Positions 1 through 7,983 of a stretch of 64,000 nucleotides of DNA are shown piece after piece. The notes below the pieces were generated by a model. It did not search any database. It had not been told where the DNA came from and saw only the letters and a list, made by a program, of their open reading frames with translations. This stretch comes from Betaproteobacteria bacterium UBA1934. GTDB lineage: Bacteria; Pseudomonadota; Gammaproteobacteria; Burkholderiales; Rhodocyclaceae. The position numbers and the translations under genes were made by a program. The stretch is taken from contig DDFG01000001.1 of assembly GCA_002337055.1 (NCBI GenBank), forward strand, positions 235,061-299,060, read 5' to 3'. The number at the start of each line of letters is the position of its first letter. Within the stretch, counting starts at the first letter, position 1.

Positions 1-44
1 GCGATTTGCTGAATGCCGAGCACCTTGAAGGGGCGTGTAGTCAT
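1..44 (-). CDS. VOC-family protein, N-terminal fragment (partial)
   Basis: Only the first 14 codons lie in the window (MTTRPFKVLGIQQI), preceded by an AGGA ribosome site 7 bases before the ATG at 44. The start resembles lactoylglutathione-lyase-like VOC proteins of betaproteobacteria, which is recall and not a search. It follows rluA on the same strand with a 38-base gap, so it is probably the last visible member of the ybaL-rluA operon. The family call rests on very little sequence. Confidence 0.45.
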   Translation of the reverse strand, partial: MTTRPFKVLGIQQI

Positions 45-82
45 GATGAATCCTGATTGTTGTGGGTTGAAAAGGGTGGGGG

Positions 83-697
83 CTAAAAAGGTGGTGGACA
101 CTGATATTCGACGCGCTCCCCATTGCCCGGATGGCAAAATTCCAGCCAGTCGGCGTGCAAGAGCAGGCGGGGAGCAGCGCTGAAGGCATCCGGGTCGGCG
201 TAAAGCGCATCACCCAAGATGGGATGCCCTATCGCCGCGAGATGAACACGCAATTGATGCGAACGGCCGGTTTCGGGATACAGTGCGAGCCGGGTGCGGG
301 CGGCCGTGACTTCCAGGCGACGGAAGCGTGTCAAAGACGGCTTGCCTCGCGCGTGATCTACGATTTGTCGCGGCCGGTTAGGCCAGTCGCAAATCAGCGG
401 CAAATCGATCTCGCCACTTTCATCCCTAACCGAGCCTGCAACCACCGCGACATAACGCTTCTCAACCTGCCGTCTTTCAAAGGAAATACTCAGTGCCCGA
501 TGGGCCGCCTTGCCCCGTGCCATCACGATCAGACCGGAGGTTTCCATATCGAGGCGATGTACGCTCAACGCGTCGGGGAAACCTGACTGTATGCGGCTGG
601 ACAGGCAGTCCTGCTTGTCCACGCCGCGCCCGGGCACCGAGAGCAGGCCGCTGGGTTTGTTGGCGACGATGAGGTGGTCGTCTGAGTACAAGATCAT
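83..697 (-). CDS. rluA: RluA-type rRNA/tRNA pseudouridine synthase
   Basis: This 204-residue protein should convert specific uridines to pseudouridine; in E. coli RluA acts on 23S rRNA U746 and tRNA U32. The catalytic motif HRLDMETSG has its Asp at residue 50, and later come the family signatures LPLICDWPNRP, GRSHQLRVH and GHPILGDALYA. It lacks the N-terminal S4 domain of RluC/RluD, and its length fits RluA (219 residues in E. coli). Its start codon overlaps the stop of the upstream antiporter gene by 4 bases, so the two are probably translationally coupled. The choice of RluA over other short RluA paralogues rests on the DWPNRP block. Confidence 0.85.
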   Translation of the reverse strand: MILYSDDHLIVANKPSGLLSVPGRGVDKQDCLSSRIQSGFPDALSVHRLDMETSGLIVMARGKAAHRALSISFERRQVEKRYVAVVAGSVRDESGEIDLPLICDWPNRPRQIVDHARGKPSLTRFRRLEVTAARTRLALYPETGRSHQLRVHLAAIGHPILGDALYADPDAFSAAPRLLLHADWLEFCHPGNGERVEYQCPPPF

Positions 698-2430
698 CCC
701 GTTATGGCCACGCCAGCGGCGTCCCTCGCCCTTGCACTGGGGAGCTTGCCAAAACGCCTCAGCGCATGCTCACTCATACCCTGAGCCAACTCTCCCTCGC
801 CAAGGAAGATACGGCCGATACCCTCTTTTTCGAGCAATTCGGCCTCGTCCTCACTGTGGGTCCGCACCAGTGTTTCGATGCTGGGGTTGAGTTGTGTCGC
901 AATTTCGTTGATCCGGCGGATGTTGAAACTATCCGGCGTCGCGATGATCAGCATGGCGGCACGGGCAATGTGGGCCTGGATCAAAACCGCCGGATCGGCT
1001 GCATTGCCGCATACTGCTGCAAACCCGTCGGTTCGTAGTTTTTCGACGATGCCGCGATTTTCCTCGGCCACAACGTAGGGAATGCCATGTGCTGACAACT
1101 GTTCGCCGATGCGGCGTCCGACCCGGCCATAGCCGACTAGCACGACCTGGCCGGAAAGATACTCGTGACCTGTTGACATCGGAAGCTCGGCCAGCGGATC
1201 GCGGGTTCGTTCGAGATACCGGGCCAGGCGGGATCGAGAGCGAATCCAGTTTACGGCCGGGTTGATGGCGCGAAAAGCCAGTGGATTCAGAATGATCGAC
1301 GAAATCGCGCCGGCGAGGATGAGATGATGCCCCTCCGCAGGCAAGAGGCGCAGGCTAAGACCCAGGCCACCCAGGATGAACGAGAACTCGCCAATCTGGG
1401 ACAGGCTTGCCCCTACCGTCAGCGCCGTATTGAGCGGATAGCGAAGAATCAGGACCAGCGTCGTGGCAACAAGCGGTGTGCCGATCAGTACTACCGCCAG
1501 TACAGCCAGTACCCGCAGCGGGTGCGCAGCAAGTATGGCCGGATCGAACTGCATTCCAACCGAGACGAAGAACAGGACCGCAAAGGCATCCCGCAGTGGC
1601 AGTGATTCCTCGGCAGCACGATGGCTGAATTCCGATTCGCGCATCATCATGCCTGCAAAGAAGGCACCGAGCGCGAAGGAAACCCCGAACAGTTGTGCGG
1701 CACCAAAGGCCACACTGACTGCCGCAGCCACAACGCACAGAGTGAATAACTCACGTGAGCCGGTGCGGCTGACTTGCCAGAGAAGCCAAGGGAAAATACG
1801 GCGACCTGCGACCAGCATCAATACGATGAAGCAACCTACCTTGACGACGGTCAAGCTAATGGCTTGCCACAGCGGCACAGCGGAAGAGTTGGCCGGGATG
1901 TCTGAGAGTGCAAGAGCAATGGGTGGCAGCAGCACTAATACCAACACCATGGCGATATCCTGTACCACGACCCACCCTGTGGTGATGTGTCCATTGATCG
2001 AATCGAGCAGACCTCGTGCCTCCAGTGCGCGAAGCAACACCACGGTACTGGCCACGGATAACGCCAGCCCGAATACCAGCGCACCACCAAAGCTCCAGCC
2101 CCAGCTCGCTGCCAGCACGGTGCCTAACACCGTGCAGGCACAGATCTGTAGCAAGGCGCCGGGAATCGCGATTTTCCGGACGTTGAGTAAATCTTCCAAA
2201 GAAAAATGCAATCCGACCCCGAACATCAGTAGCATGACGCCAATTTCCGCGAGCTCACCGGCGATTTCCGAGTTGGCTACAAAGCCGGGCGTAAATGGGC
2301 CAATGACAACGCCAGCCAGCAAATATCCTGCAATCGCGGGCACGCGCATGCGTACTGCGGCAACACCGAATACCAGTGCCAATCCCAAGGCAGATGCCAA
2401 TGTGGTGATCAGAGGGAGTTGAGAAGTCAT
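694..2430 (-). CDS. ybaL: Kef-type K+/H+ antiporter with RCK domain (YbaL-like)
   Basis: A 578-residue cation:proton antiporter-2 protein of the inner membrane. About the first 390 residues form the hydrophobic Na+/H+ exchanger domain, with typical blocks such as AGYLLAGVVIGPFTPG near residue 34. A TrkA-N (RCK) nucleotide-binding domain follows, starting with a GQVVLVGYGRVGRRIG Rossmann glycine motif. The family exports K+ in exchange for protons under ligand control. Length and layout match E. coli YbaL (558 residues) rather than KefB/KefC, and no KefF/KefG partner is adjacent. It overlaps rluA by 4 bases. The transported ion and the ligand are inferred from family. Confidence 0.82.
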   Translation of the reverse strand: MTSQLPLITTLASALGLALVFGVAAVRMRVPAIAGYLLAGVVIGPFTPGFVANSEIAGELAEIGVMLLMFGVGLHFSLEDLLNVRKIAIPGALLQICACTVLGTVLAASWGWSFGGALVFGLALSVASTVVLLRALEARGLLDSINGHITTGWVVVQDIAMVLVLVLLPPIALALSDIPANSSAVPLWQAISLTVVKVGCFIVLMLVAGRRIFPWLLWQVSRTGSRELFTLCVVAAAVSVAFGAAQLFGVSFALGAFFAGMMMRESEFSHRAAEESLPLRDAFAVLFFVSVGMQFDPAILAAHPLRVLAVLAVVLIGTPLVATTLVLILRYPLNTALTVGASLSQIGEFSFILGGLGLSLRLLPAEGHHLILAGAISSIILNPLAFRAINPAVNWIRSRSRLARYLERTRDPLAELPMSTGHEYLSGQVVLVGYGRVGRRIGEQLSAHGIPYVVAEENRGIVEKLRTDGFAAVCGNAADPAVLIQAHIARAAMLIIATPDSFNIRRINEIATQLNPSIETLVRTHSEDEAELLEKEGIGRIFLGEGELAQGMSEHALRRFGKLPSARARDAAGVAITG

Positions 2431-2523
2431 GGCGAGTTCAGTGCGCTAGCCAGACTTGCAGCAAGAGGCGGCGAACTCTCTTTGCAACCGACAGTTTCGT
2501 GTCAATCACTTCCGGTAAAACAA

Positions 2524-2955
2524 TCAGCAGTTGCCGATCCGACGGGCGCGCATGTGCTGCTGCATTTCCGACATGCCCTGCACTGGTGGCACCATCTGCA
2601 TTCGTGTTTCCAGATCCAGCGACGTGGGGGAGACACTACCGCTGGCGGTACCCTTCATCACGCCCTGGTCTGTCTTGCAGGAGAACTCGTAGGCGATGCG
2701 CCCGCTGCTCGCTTTCATGTTGGTCAGTGTGCAGGGATTCTTGGCATCTCGTTCGTTGGTCAGATGTTTGTTCTGTGCCACGTCCTGTGGAGTCAGGCAG
2801 CGCCGCATCACGGTCGGCGGTATCGCCATGGGCATGCCGGGCATTTTCATCTCCATCTGATACTCCCACATGCCGGGTTGGGTATCACCGGGGGATTGGG
2901 CGTGAGCGAAAATACCGGCGAGGCACAAGGCGATTGCGAGCATGAGGCGCAACAT
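2524..2955 (-). CDS. DUF3617 family secreted protein
   Basis: The gene encodes 143 residues. The first 20 form a signal peptide (MLRLMLAIALCLAGIFAHAQ), so the product is probably periplasmic. The mature part begins GDTQPGMWEYQMEMKMPGMP, the usual opening of DUF3617 proteins, and carries four cysteines that could pair as disulfides (RRCL, NPCT, FSCK and the C-terminal GNC). An AGGAG site lies upstream of the ATG at 2955, which is why the much longer upstream open frame was not used. Function of the family is unknown. Confidence 0.78.
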   Translation of the reverse strand: MLRLMLAIALCLAGIFAHAQSPGDTQPGMWEYQMEMKMPGMPMAIPPTVMRRCLTPQDVAQNKHLTNERDAKNPCTLTNMKASSGRIAYEFSCKTDQGVMKGTASGSVSPTSLDLETRMQMVPPVQGMSEMQQHMRARRIGNC

Positions 2956-3069
2956 GATGATCTCCTGGCGACAGAGTAGAAAACCAGATGATAAAGGCAA
3001 GTTCATTGTCTTGCATCCACCGAGGAAACTGGACAAAATGTCCTTGTCACAAACAGGGAGGAGAACCAC

Positions 3070-3507
3070 ATGCCGCAAAGAACAATCGGTGACATCATCG
3101 CTGGGCACAAGCCCGTTTCCGGACACCGGAAAATGACTGTGCGCGAAGGCTGCAAGATCATGGGCGCTGCCAAGGTCAGTTCGCTGCTGGTGATGGATGG
3201 GGAGCATCTCGAAGGTATCTTCACGGAACGCGACGCGCTGTTGAAGGTGCTGGTCGAATCGCGCGATCCCGACAAGACTCTGCTGGAAGAAGTGATGGTG
3301 CGCGAGCCGCAGACCGTGCGCGCCGAGCAGTCGATGGCCTTTGCCTTGCTGGTGATGGTGGAAGGCGGCTTCCGTCACGTACCGGTGGTCGACGATCGCG
3401 GTCGGGTGGTAGGGATGATTTCGGCGCGCGATGCGATGGGCGAGGATTTCGTGCGCCTCGAACGCGAACTGGAACGCCGCGAGACGCTGGAAAATCCGCG
3501 TAGTTAA
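3070..3507 (+). CDS. CBS-pair domain protein
   Basis: A 145-residue soluble protein made almost entirely of two CBS motifs, at roughly residues 15-70 (VSSLLVMDGEHLEGIFTERD) and 78-135 (FRHVPVVDDRGRVVGMISAR). Such Bateman modules bind adenosine nucleotides and act as energy or ligand sensors. No effector domain is attached, so it would act by binding a partner. GGAGGAG stands upstream of the ATG. It is transcribed away from the DUF3617 gene across a 114-base gap. The partner is not evident from context. Confidence 0.85.
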   Translation: MPQRTIGDIIAGHKPVSGHRKMTVREGCKIMGAAKVSSLLVMDGEHLEGIFTERDALLKVLVESRDPDKTLLEEVMVREPQTVRAEQSMAFALLVMVEGGFRHVPVVDDRGRVVGMISARDAMGEDFVRLERELERRETLENPRS

Positions 3508-4238
3508 ACGCCTTGTAGCGCTTCCCGCCAACCCAGGGGCGTCGTCACGGCGAGGAAATCGTCGGCGGGCGGCGTACGGATATCCAGCGTCCGTTCGAGC
3601 CGAGGGTGGCGGAAAGCCAGGCGCGTGCATGCGAGCAGGAGACGCTGTGTGCCGAAGCGTTCCGCGAAGAAGCGGTTGTGGCGGCCCTTGCCGTAGGTGG
3701 CATCGCCGATGATCGGGTGGGCGATATGCTTCAGGTGTCGGCGTAGCTGATGCCGGCGACCGGTCAGCGGCTCCAGTTCGAGCAGCGCGTAACGGCTGGT
3801 CGGATAGCGATCGACCTCTACCGGAAGTTCCACGCTGGCGAGCCGCCGGAAGCGTGTTTGCGCGGGCTGCGCCGGGAAGCTGGCGGCCTTGTCGCGCCAT
3901 TCGTAAGTATCAAACTGGCGTACAAGCGGATGGTCGATACAGCCGGCAAGGGGCGGATGACCGCGCACAACAGCAACGTAATGCTTGTCGACCTGACCCT
4001 GTTCGAACTGATGGCCCAGTGCCTGGGCGGTTTCGCCATCAAGGGCAAAAACCAAGACGCCCGAGGTGCCCTTGTCGAGCCGGTGTACCGCCCACACCTT
4101 GTGCCCGATCTGGTCGCGCAACAGTTGGAGCGCGAAGCGCGTCTCGTGGCGATCGAGATCGGTGCGGTGAGTCAGCAGGCCGGAAGGCTTGGCGATGGCG
4201 ACCAGGTGGTCGTCGCGGTAAAGTACTTCAAGCGCCAA
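3504..4238 (-). CDS. truC: tRNA pseudouridine(65) synthase TruC-like
   Basis: A 244-residue RluA-superfamily pseudouridine synthase with catalytic motif VHRLDKGTSG (Asp about residue 55), followed by RYPTSRYALLELEPLTGRRH and HLKHIAHPIIGDATYGKG, blocks typical of TruC, which modifies U65 of tRNA-Asp and tRNA-Ile1. No ATG lies close to the conserved start. The TTG at 4238, reading MALEVLYRDD, fits family alignments and overlaps the stop of the upstream lyase gene by 11 bases, suggesting coupling. The open frame extends further upstream but only as a shadow of the lyase gene. The 3' end overlaps the CBS gene stop by 4 bases. Confidence 0.82.
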   Translation of the reverse strand: MALEVLYRDDHLVAIAKPSGLLTHRTDLDRHETRFALQLLRDQIGHKVWAVHRLDKGTSGVLVFALDGETAQALGHQFEQGQVDKHYVAVVRGHPPLAGCIDHPLVRQFDTYEWRDKAASFPAQPAQTRFRRLASVELPVEVDRYPTSRYALLELEPLTGRRHQLRRHLKHIAHPIIGDATYGKGRHNRFFAERFGTQRLLLACTRLAFRHPRLERTLDIRTPPADDFLAVTTPLGWREALQGV

Positions 4239-5214
4239 AGAAGCGGCTTTCGATCTCGGCTGGCAAACGCATGCCGGTGGCGCGGGCGCGGCACAGCAGC
4301 TCCCAGTAATACCTGTACGAGGCGCGGTCGTGCAGTTTGTCGGCATGCCGGATCGGCCCCCAGTGAGCATCCTGCGCGGCGGCGATGATGAGACCGGCGG
4401 TTTCGACCTCCGAGAAGTCGGGGCGCATGGTTTCCAGAATCGGCACGATCTGGTTGGGGTGGATGCTCCACATGCGCAGATAGCCGAATTCCTGACGGGC
4501 GCGGCGGGCATCGGCGCGGATGACGTCGAGATCGTTCAGTTCGGTGCAGACGTTGTGGCTGGGCACGATGCCTTCGGCCAGTGCCGCTGCCGCGATTTCG
4601 CACTTGGCGCGCACGATCAACGGGTGCTCGAATTGACCTGGGCTGCTCATGGCCTGGGCAGGTATCGCGCCGTGGTGTCCGGAAACAAAATCCATGAGCC
4701 CGAAATCCAGACTTTCGACACCCGACAACTCGGCAATTTCACGCACTTCCGCCAGCGCGCCATGCGTCTCGATCAGGACATGGATCGGAATGTGGTGTTC
4801 GATGTCGTAGAGTCGTTCAGCTCCGCGGATGGCCTCGATCTGGTCCATCACGTCGGTGACGCTACGCGGTTTGGGCAAGGTCAGATAGGCGAGGCGGCGG
4901 CCAGCACCGGCCACCAGGACGTCGACTTCTTCGCGCCAGGCTGTGTGCGTGATGTCGTGGATGCGCGCTCCCACCCGGCCGAAACGGTTGGCGGGCGAGG
5001 CGACCAGCGCGGCGGCGGCCGCGGCGTGCTCTCGTTCGCAGCCTGCCGGGGCGCCGTCTTCGCAATCGCAGGTGAGATCGAATACGGGGCCGAGCTGGGC
5101 TTGCAGGGCTAACGCCTTTTCCCAGAATTTGGGCGACCCGGCGTAATGATCGACAGCCGGCAGGATACGCAGGGGCTTTTCGCCGGCAAACAGGATCTGC
5201 GAAGGATGGCGCAT
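4228..5214 (-). CDS. CitE-like HpcH/HpaI aldolase family CoA-ester lyase
   Basis: This 328-residue TIM-barrel protein belongs to the citrate lyase beta/malyl-CoA lyase family. Visible signatures are DCEDGAPAG (acidic metal/substrate segment, about residue 49), VLIETHGALAEV (metal-binding Glu), GLMDFVSGHHG and MWSIHPNQIVPIL near the C terminus. The family cleaves or hydrolyses malyl-CoA-type esters and uses Mg2+. GGAG precedes the ATG at 5214 by 7 bases. There are no citrate lyase alpha/gamma subunit genes nearby, so it is not part of a citrate lyase complex. A stand-alone malyl- or methylmalyl-CoA lyase/thioesterase is more likely, consistent with its place next to mdh. Substrate is unproven. 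Confidence 0.72.
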   Translation of the reverse strand: MRHPSQILFAGEKPLRILPAVDHYAGSPKFWEKALALQAQLGPVFDLTCDCEDGAPAGCEREHAAAAAALVASPANRFGRVGARIHDITHTAWREEVDVLVAGAGRRLAYLTLPKPRSVTDVMDQIEAIRGAERLYDIEHHIPIHVLIETHGALAEVREIAELSGVESLDFGLMDFVSGHHGAIPAQAMSSPGQFEHPLIVRAKCEIAAAALAEGIVPSHNVCTELNDLDVIRADARRARQEFGYLRMWSIHPNQIVPILETMRPDFSEVETAGLIIAAAQDAHWGPIRHADKLHDRASYRYYWELLCRARATGMRLPAEIESRFFGA

Positions 5215-5300
5215 GACGGACTCCGCTGGGGGGCGGCCGGCGGAGGCGACGGGGCGCTCAACGAGTTGGCGCGTCTGTCGTCGCGGCGAAACCGCGCCCG

Positions 5301-5337
5301 AAAAACAAAAAGGCCGCGGCATTGTACCGCGGCCTTT
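5301..5337 (-). terminator. intrinsic terminator of mdh
   Basis: An 11-bp perfect stem (5309-5319 with 5327-5337) and a 7-base loop is followed, reading leftward, by a run of T on the minus strand (A-rich 5301-5310 on plus). It lies 15 bases past the mdh stop and separates mdh from the CitE-like gene. Confidence 0.85.
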
Positions 5338-5352
5338 GAGGGATGGGGGCGC

Positions 5353-6531
5353 TTACTTGGCGGTGTCCGAACCGGCAGCGGCTGCCTTGGCGGCCGCTTC
5401 GACGCGCGAGCGGGCGATCAGGCTGGCGGCGAGCTGGAAGACACCCATCGCGGTTTCTTCCTCGTTGCCCATGCCGAGCAGGAACTCGTAGCTGCACGCG
5501 CCTTCGGTAAACGCACCCGCTTGATAGTAGGCGTCGATTGGCAGGTCGATCAGCTTGGTGACGGCGGCGCGCTCGTCTTCCAGTTCCTTCAGAGTGACGT
5601 TCATCTTGACGTGCGAATAGTCGTCGATCTCCAGGCCCTGGATGATCTTGTAGTCGCCGTCCGTACATTCACAGGGGAAGCCATAGACCAGGCCGCGCGG
5701 GATGCCGTACGAACCGTCGGACGGCACGCCCATGGTGACCCATTCGTCGGAACCCAGCACCCAGTCGCGCATGTGGTCGATCGCGGCGTTGGCGGCCGAG
5801 GCGGCGGAAGACAGACCGCGCGCCTCGATGATCGCGGCGCCGCGCTTGCCGACCGTGGGCAGAAATACGTCGTTGTTCCACGCGTCGTCGCCGATCAGGC
5901 GTTTGATGCCATTGCCTTGCGAAGTGCAGAAGCGGTAGTCGGCGTACATCGTCGGCGAGTGGTTGCCCCAGACCACCATCTTGCGCAGCGTGGCGACAGG
6001 ACGGCCGGACTTCAGCGAAAGCTGGGACAGCGCGCGGTTGTGGTCCAGACGCAGCATCGCGGTGTAGTTGCGCGGATTGGTGCGGCCGACCTTGATGGCG
6101 GCGGCGCGGGCGATGAAGGCGTTGGTGTTGGCCGGGTTGCCAACCACGAGCACCTTGACGTCTTCACTGGCGTGGCGGGCGATGGCTTCGCCCTGCACGG
6201 TGAAGATGGCGCCGTTGGCTTCGAGCAGATCGGCGCGCTCCATGCCCTTGGTACGCGGGCGGGCGCCCACCAGCAGACAAACGTCGGCGTCCTTGAAGGC
6301 GACATTCGGATCGTCCGTGGCAACCATGCCGGCGAGCAGCGGAAAAGCGCAGTCTTCCAGTTCCATCATGACGCCCTTGACGGCTTGCTGGGCTTGCGGC
6401 AGGTCGAGCAACTGGAGAATGACCGGTTGGTCCTTGCCCAGCATTTCACCGGAAGCGATGCGGAACAGCAGGCTATAGCCGATTTGGCCGGCGGCGCCGG
6501 TAACGGCAACTCGCATGGGGGTCTTTTGCAT
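5353..6531 (-). CDS. mdh: malate dehydrogenase with C-terminal extension
   Basis: NAD-dependent malate dehydrogenase, interconverting malate and oxaloacetate in the TCA cycle. The Rossmann motif VTGAAGQIGYSLLF is near the N terminus. Substrate and catalytic blocks are GARPRTKGMERADLL, VVGNPANTNAF and VVWGNHSPTMYADY (catalytic His), and WVTMGVPSDGSYGIP follows. The usual protein of this cytosolic-type family ends shortly after LEDERAAV at about 330 residues. Here the frame continues to 392 with an extra segment containing GAFTEGACSYEFLLGMGNEE and an Ala-rich tail. GGAG stands 6 bases before the ATG at 6531. Transcribed alone from the promoter at 6620-6648 to the terminator at 5301-5337. Confidence 0.93.
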   Translation of the reverse strand: MQKTPMRVAVTGAAGQIGYSLLFRIASGEMLGKDQPVILQLLDLPQAQQAVKGVMMELEDCAFPLLAGMVATDDPNVAFKDADVCLLVGARPRTKGMERADLLEANGAIFTVQGEAIARHASEDVKVLVVGNPANTNAFIARAAAIKVGRTNPRNYTAMLRLDHNRALSQLSLKSGRPVATLRKMVVWGNHSPTMYADYRFCTSQGNGIKRLIGDDAWNNDVFLPTVGKRGAAIIEARGLSSAASAANAAIDHMRDWVLGSDEWVTMGVPSDGSYGIPRGLVYGFPCECTDGDYKIIQGLEIDDYSHVKMNVTLKELEDERAAVTKLIDLPIDAYYQAGAFTEGACSYEFLLGMGNEEETAMGVFQLAASLIARSRVEAAAKAAAAGSDTAK

Positions 6532-6619
6532 AGGTCGCTCCTCTATTCAGGGTTGGGGTGTTCTTGAGCGGGCGGAGAACGCGCGCGGGGGAGAAATCGG
6601 GTTCTTTCTTGTGAACGGG

Positions 6620-6648
6620 ATACTAGGATCGTCGCCGGACTCTGTCAA
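6620..6648 (-). promoter_or_regulatory. sigma70-type promoter for mdh
   Basis: On the minus strand TTGACA (6643-6648) and TAGTAT (6620-6625) are separated by exactly 17 bases. Transcription would start near 6612, about 80 bases before the mdh ATG. The palindrome at 6655-6673 lies just upstream of the -35 box. Confidence 0.78.
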
Positions 6649-6654
6649 CATAAA

Positions 6655-6673
6655 TCTTATATGTTATATAAGA
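6655..6673. promoter_or_regulatory. palindromic operator between mdh and the GntR gene
   Basis: TCTTATAT-GTT-ATATAAGA is a perfect 8-bp inverted repeat with a 3-base centre. A further GTCTTAT half-site at 6689-6695 faces the ATAAGAC at 6668-6674. Position in the divergent region beside a GntR gene and 6 bases upstream of the mdh -35 box makes it the likely binding site of that regulator (inference). Confidence 0.65.
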
Positions 6674-6718
6674 CATAATTTCGTGGACGTCTTATGAGTT
6701 TTGTGCTGAAATTGAATT

Positions 6719-7480
6719 ATGAGTTTAGACCCCGTAGACCCCGCCCGCCATATGCGTACACCGTCATTGACCTTCAGCCCGCTCTATCGGCAGATCAAAG
6801 AATTGATGATCAAGAGCTTGGAGGCCGGCGAATGGCGCCCTGGCGACGCTATTCCCAGTGAGGCGGAGCTGGCCGTTCGCTTCAACGTCAGCCAGGGCAC
6901 GGTGCGCAAAGCCATTGATGAGATGGCCGCCGAGAACATGTTGGTGCGACGCCAGGGCAAGGGTACCTTCGTTGCCACGCACAGCGATCCCCGCTCGTTC
7001 TTTCGTTTTCTGCGTCTGGTGCCCGATAACGGCGAATTGGGTAACTATCAGAGCGAACCGTTTGCCTGCCAGCAGATCAGCGCATCGCCGGAAGTTGCGG
7101 CGGTACTGCATATTGACCTGGGGAGCCCGGTTGTCAAGATCGAGCGTGTCATGCGTTTCGACGGCAAGCCGGTAGTTTTCGATGAAATCTTTTTGGTCGG
7201 TGAACTGTTCGAGGGGTTGTCGCTGGAGCGGTTGCGTGCCTTCGAGCGGTCGCTCTACAGCTTGTTCGAGAGTGTGTTCGGCGTCCGCATGATCCGCGCG
7301 GAAGAGCGTCTGCGGGCAGTTGAGGCGGATGCGCGCAACGCGGAACTCCTGACGGTGGAGATGGGCAGCCCCCTGTTGCTTGTGGAGCGGATCGCCTTCA
7401 CCTACGGCAACAAGCCAGTGGAATGGCGGCGCGGATATTATGCCACCCGGCAGCATCACTATTTGAATGAGCTCGGTTGA
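6719..7480 (+). CDS. GntR/HutC-family transcriptional regulator
   Basis: A 253-residue regulator. An N-terminal winged helix (about residues 20-88, with GDAIPSEAELAVRFNVSQGT and VRRQGKGTFVA) is followed by a UTRA effector domain (about 100-250), the HutC subfamily layout. It sits between mdh and sdhC and is divergent from mdh, so it probably senses a TCA or related organic acid and controls both sides; the ligand is unknown. The ATG at 6719 has no convincing ribosome site, and an internal ATG at codon 12 is an alternative. The palindrome at 6655-6673 is in its leader or promoter, which suggests autoregulation. Confidence 0.85.
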   Translation: MSLDPVDPARHMRTPSLTFSPLYRQIKELMIKSLEAGEWRPGDAIPSEAELAVRFNVSQGTVRKAIDEMAAENMLVRRQGKGTFVATHSDPRSFFRFLRLVPDNGELGNYQSEPFACQQISASPEVAAVLHIDLGSPVVKIERVMRFDGKPVVFDEIFLVGELFEGLSLERLRAFERSLYSLFESVFGVRMIRAEERLRAVEADARNAELLTVEMGSPLLLVERIAFTYGNKPVEWRRGYYATRQHHYLNELG

Positions 7481-7502
7481 GCGGAATGGCTTAGTTTTAA
7501 GG

Positions 7503-7542
7503 CGAATGCCGGCCTTTGTGACTGTTGGTGGGGCGGCATTCG
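7503..7542 (+). repeat. inverted repeat ahead of sdhC
   Basis: CGAATGCCG (7503-7511) and CGGCATTCG (7534-7542) form a perfect 9-bp stem with a 22-base loop, in the 113-base gap between the GntR gene and sdhC. No T-run follows, so it is not a standard terminator; it may be an sdh leader structure or a protein site. Confidence 0.45.
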
Positions 7543-7593
7543 GATTGTTCCAACAAGAAGCGGATCACCGCGTTTTTCGGGAAGGAAGCACGC

Positions 7594-7983
7594 ATGGCAC
7601 AACCACCTATTCGGCCACGCCCCAAAAATCTCGACCTGACCACCATCCGGCTCCCCCTGCCAGGTAAGGTGTCGATCCTGCACCGCGTCAGCGGTGCCGG
7701 CCTGTTCCTGTTTCTGCCTTTGTTGCTGTGGGCATTCCAGAACAGCCTGACCTCGCCGGACACCTTTGCGGGGTTCAAGTCGCTGGTGGCGCATCCTCTC
7801 GCCAAACTGGTTTTCGGGGGCCTGATCTGGGCGTACCTGCATCATTTCTGCGCCGGCATCCGCTTTCTGCTGCTTGATTTGCACATCGGCATCGACAAAG
7901 AAGCGGCCGTCAAATCGAGCGCGGCTGTTTTGGGCGTCAGTCTGGTGCTGACCGTGCTCATCGTCTGGAGGGTCCTGCTGTGA
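7594..7983 (+). CDS. sdhC: succinate dehydrogenase cytochrome b556 subunit
   Basis: A 129-residue membrane anchor of complex II that binds heme b and ubiquinone with SdhD. It carries the family segment VSILHRVSGAGLF, with Ser27 and Arg31 at the same numbers as the quinone-site residues of E. coli SdhC, and a YLHHF heme-ligand His at 83/84. Three hydrophobic segments are visible (about 33-50, 70-95, 108-128). GAAGGAAG precedes the ATG at 7594. It overlaps sdhD by 4 bases and heads the sdh operon. Confidence 0.95.
   Translation: MAQPPIRPRPKNLDLTTIRLPLPGKVSILHRVSGAGLFLFLPLLLWAFQNSLTSPDTFAGFKSLVAHPLAKLVFGGLIWAYLHHFCAGIRFLLLDLHIGIDKEAAVKSSAAVLGVSLVLTVLIVWRVLL

Noticed and set aside
2956..3900. 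N-terminal extension of the DUF3617 frame up to 3900
   Set aside because: The signal peptide and AGGAG site fix the start at 2955, and the extension lies antisense to the CBS gene.
5146..6567. 473-codon plus-strand open frame across mdh
   Set aside because: It is antisense to mdh, has no recognisable product and reflects high GC at third codon positions.
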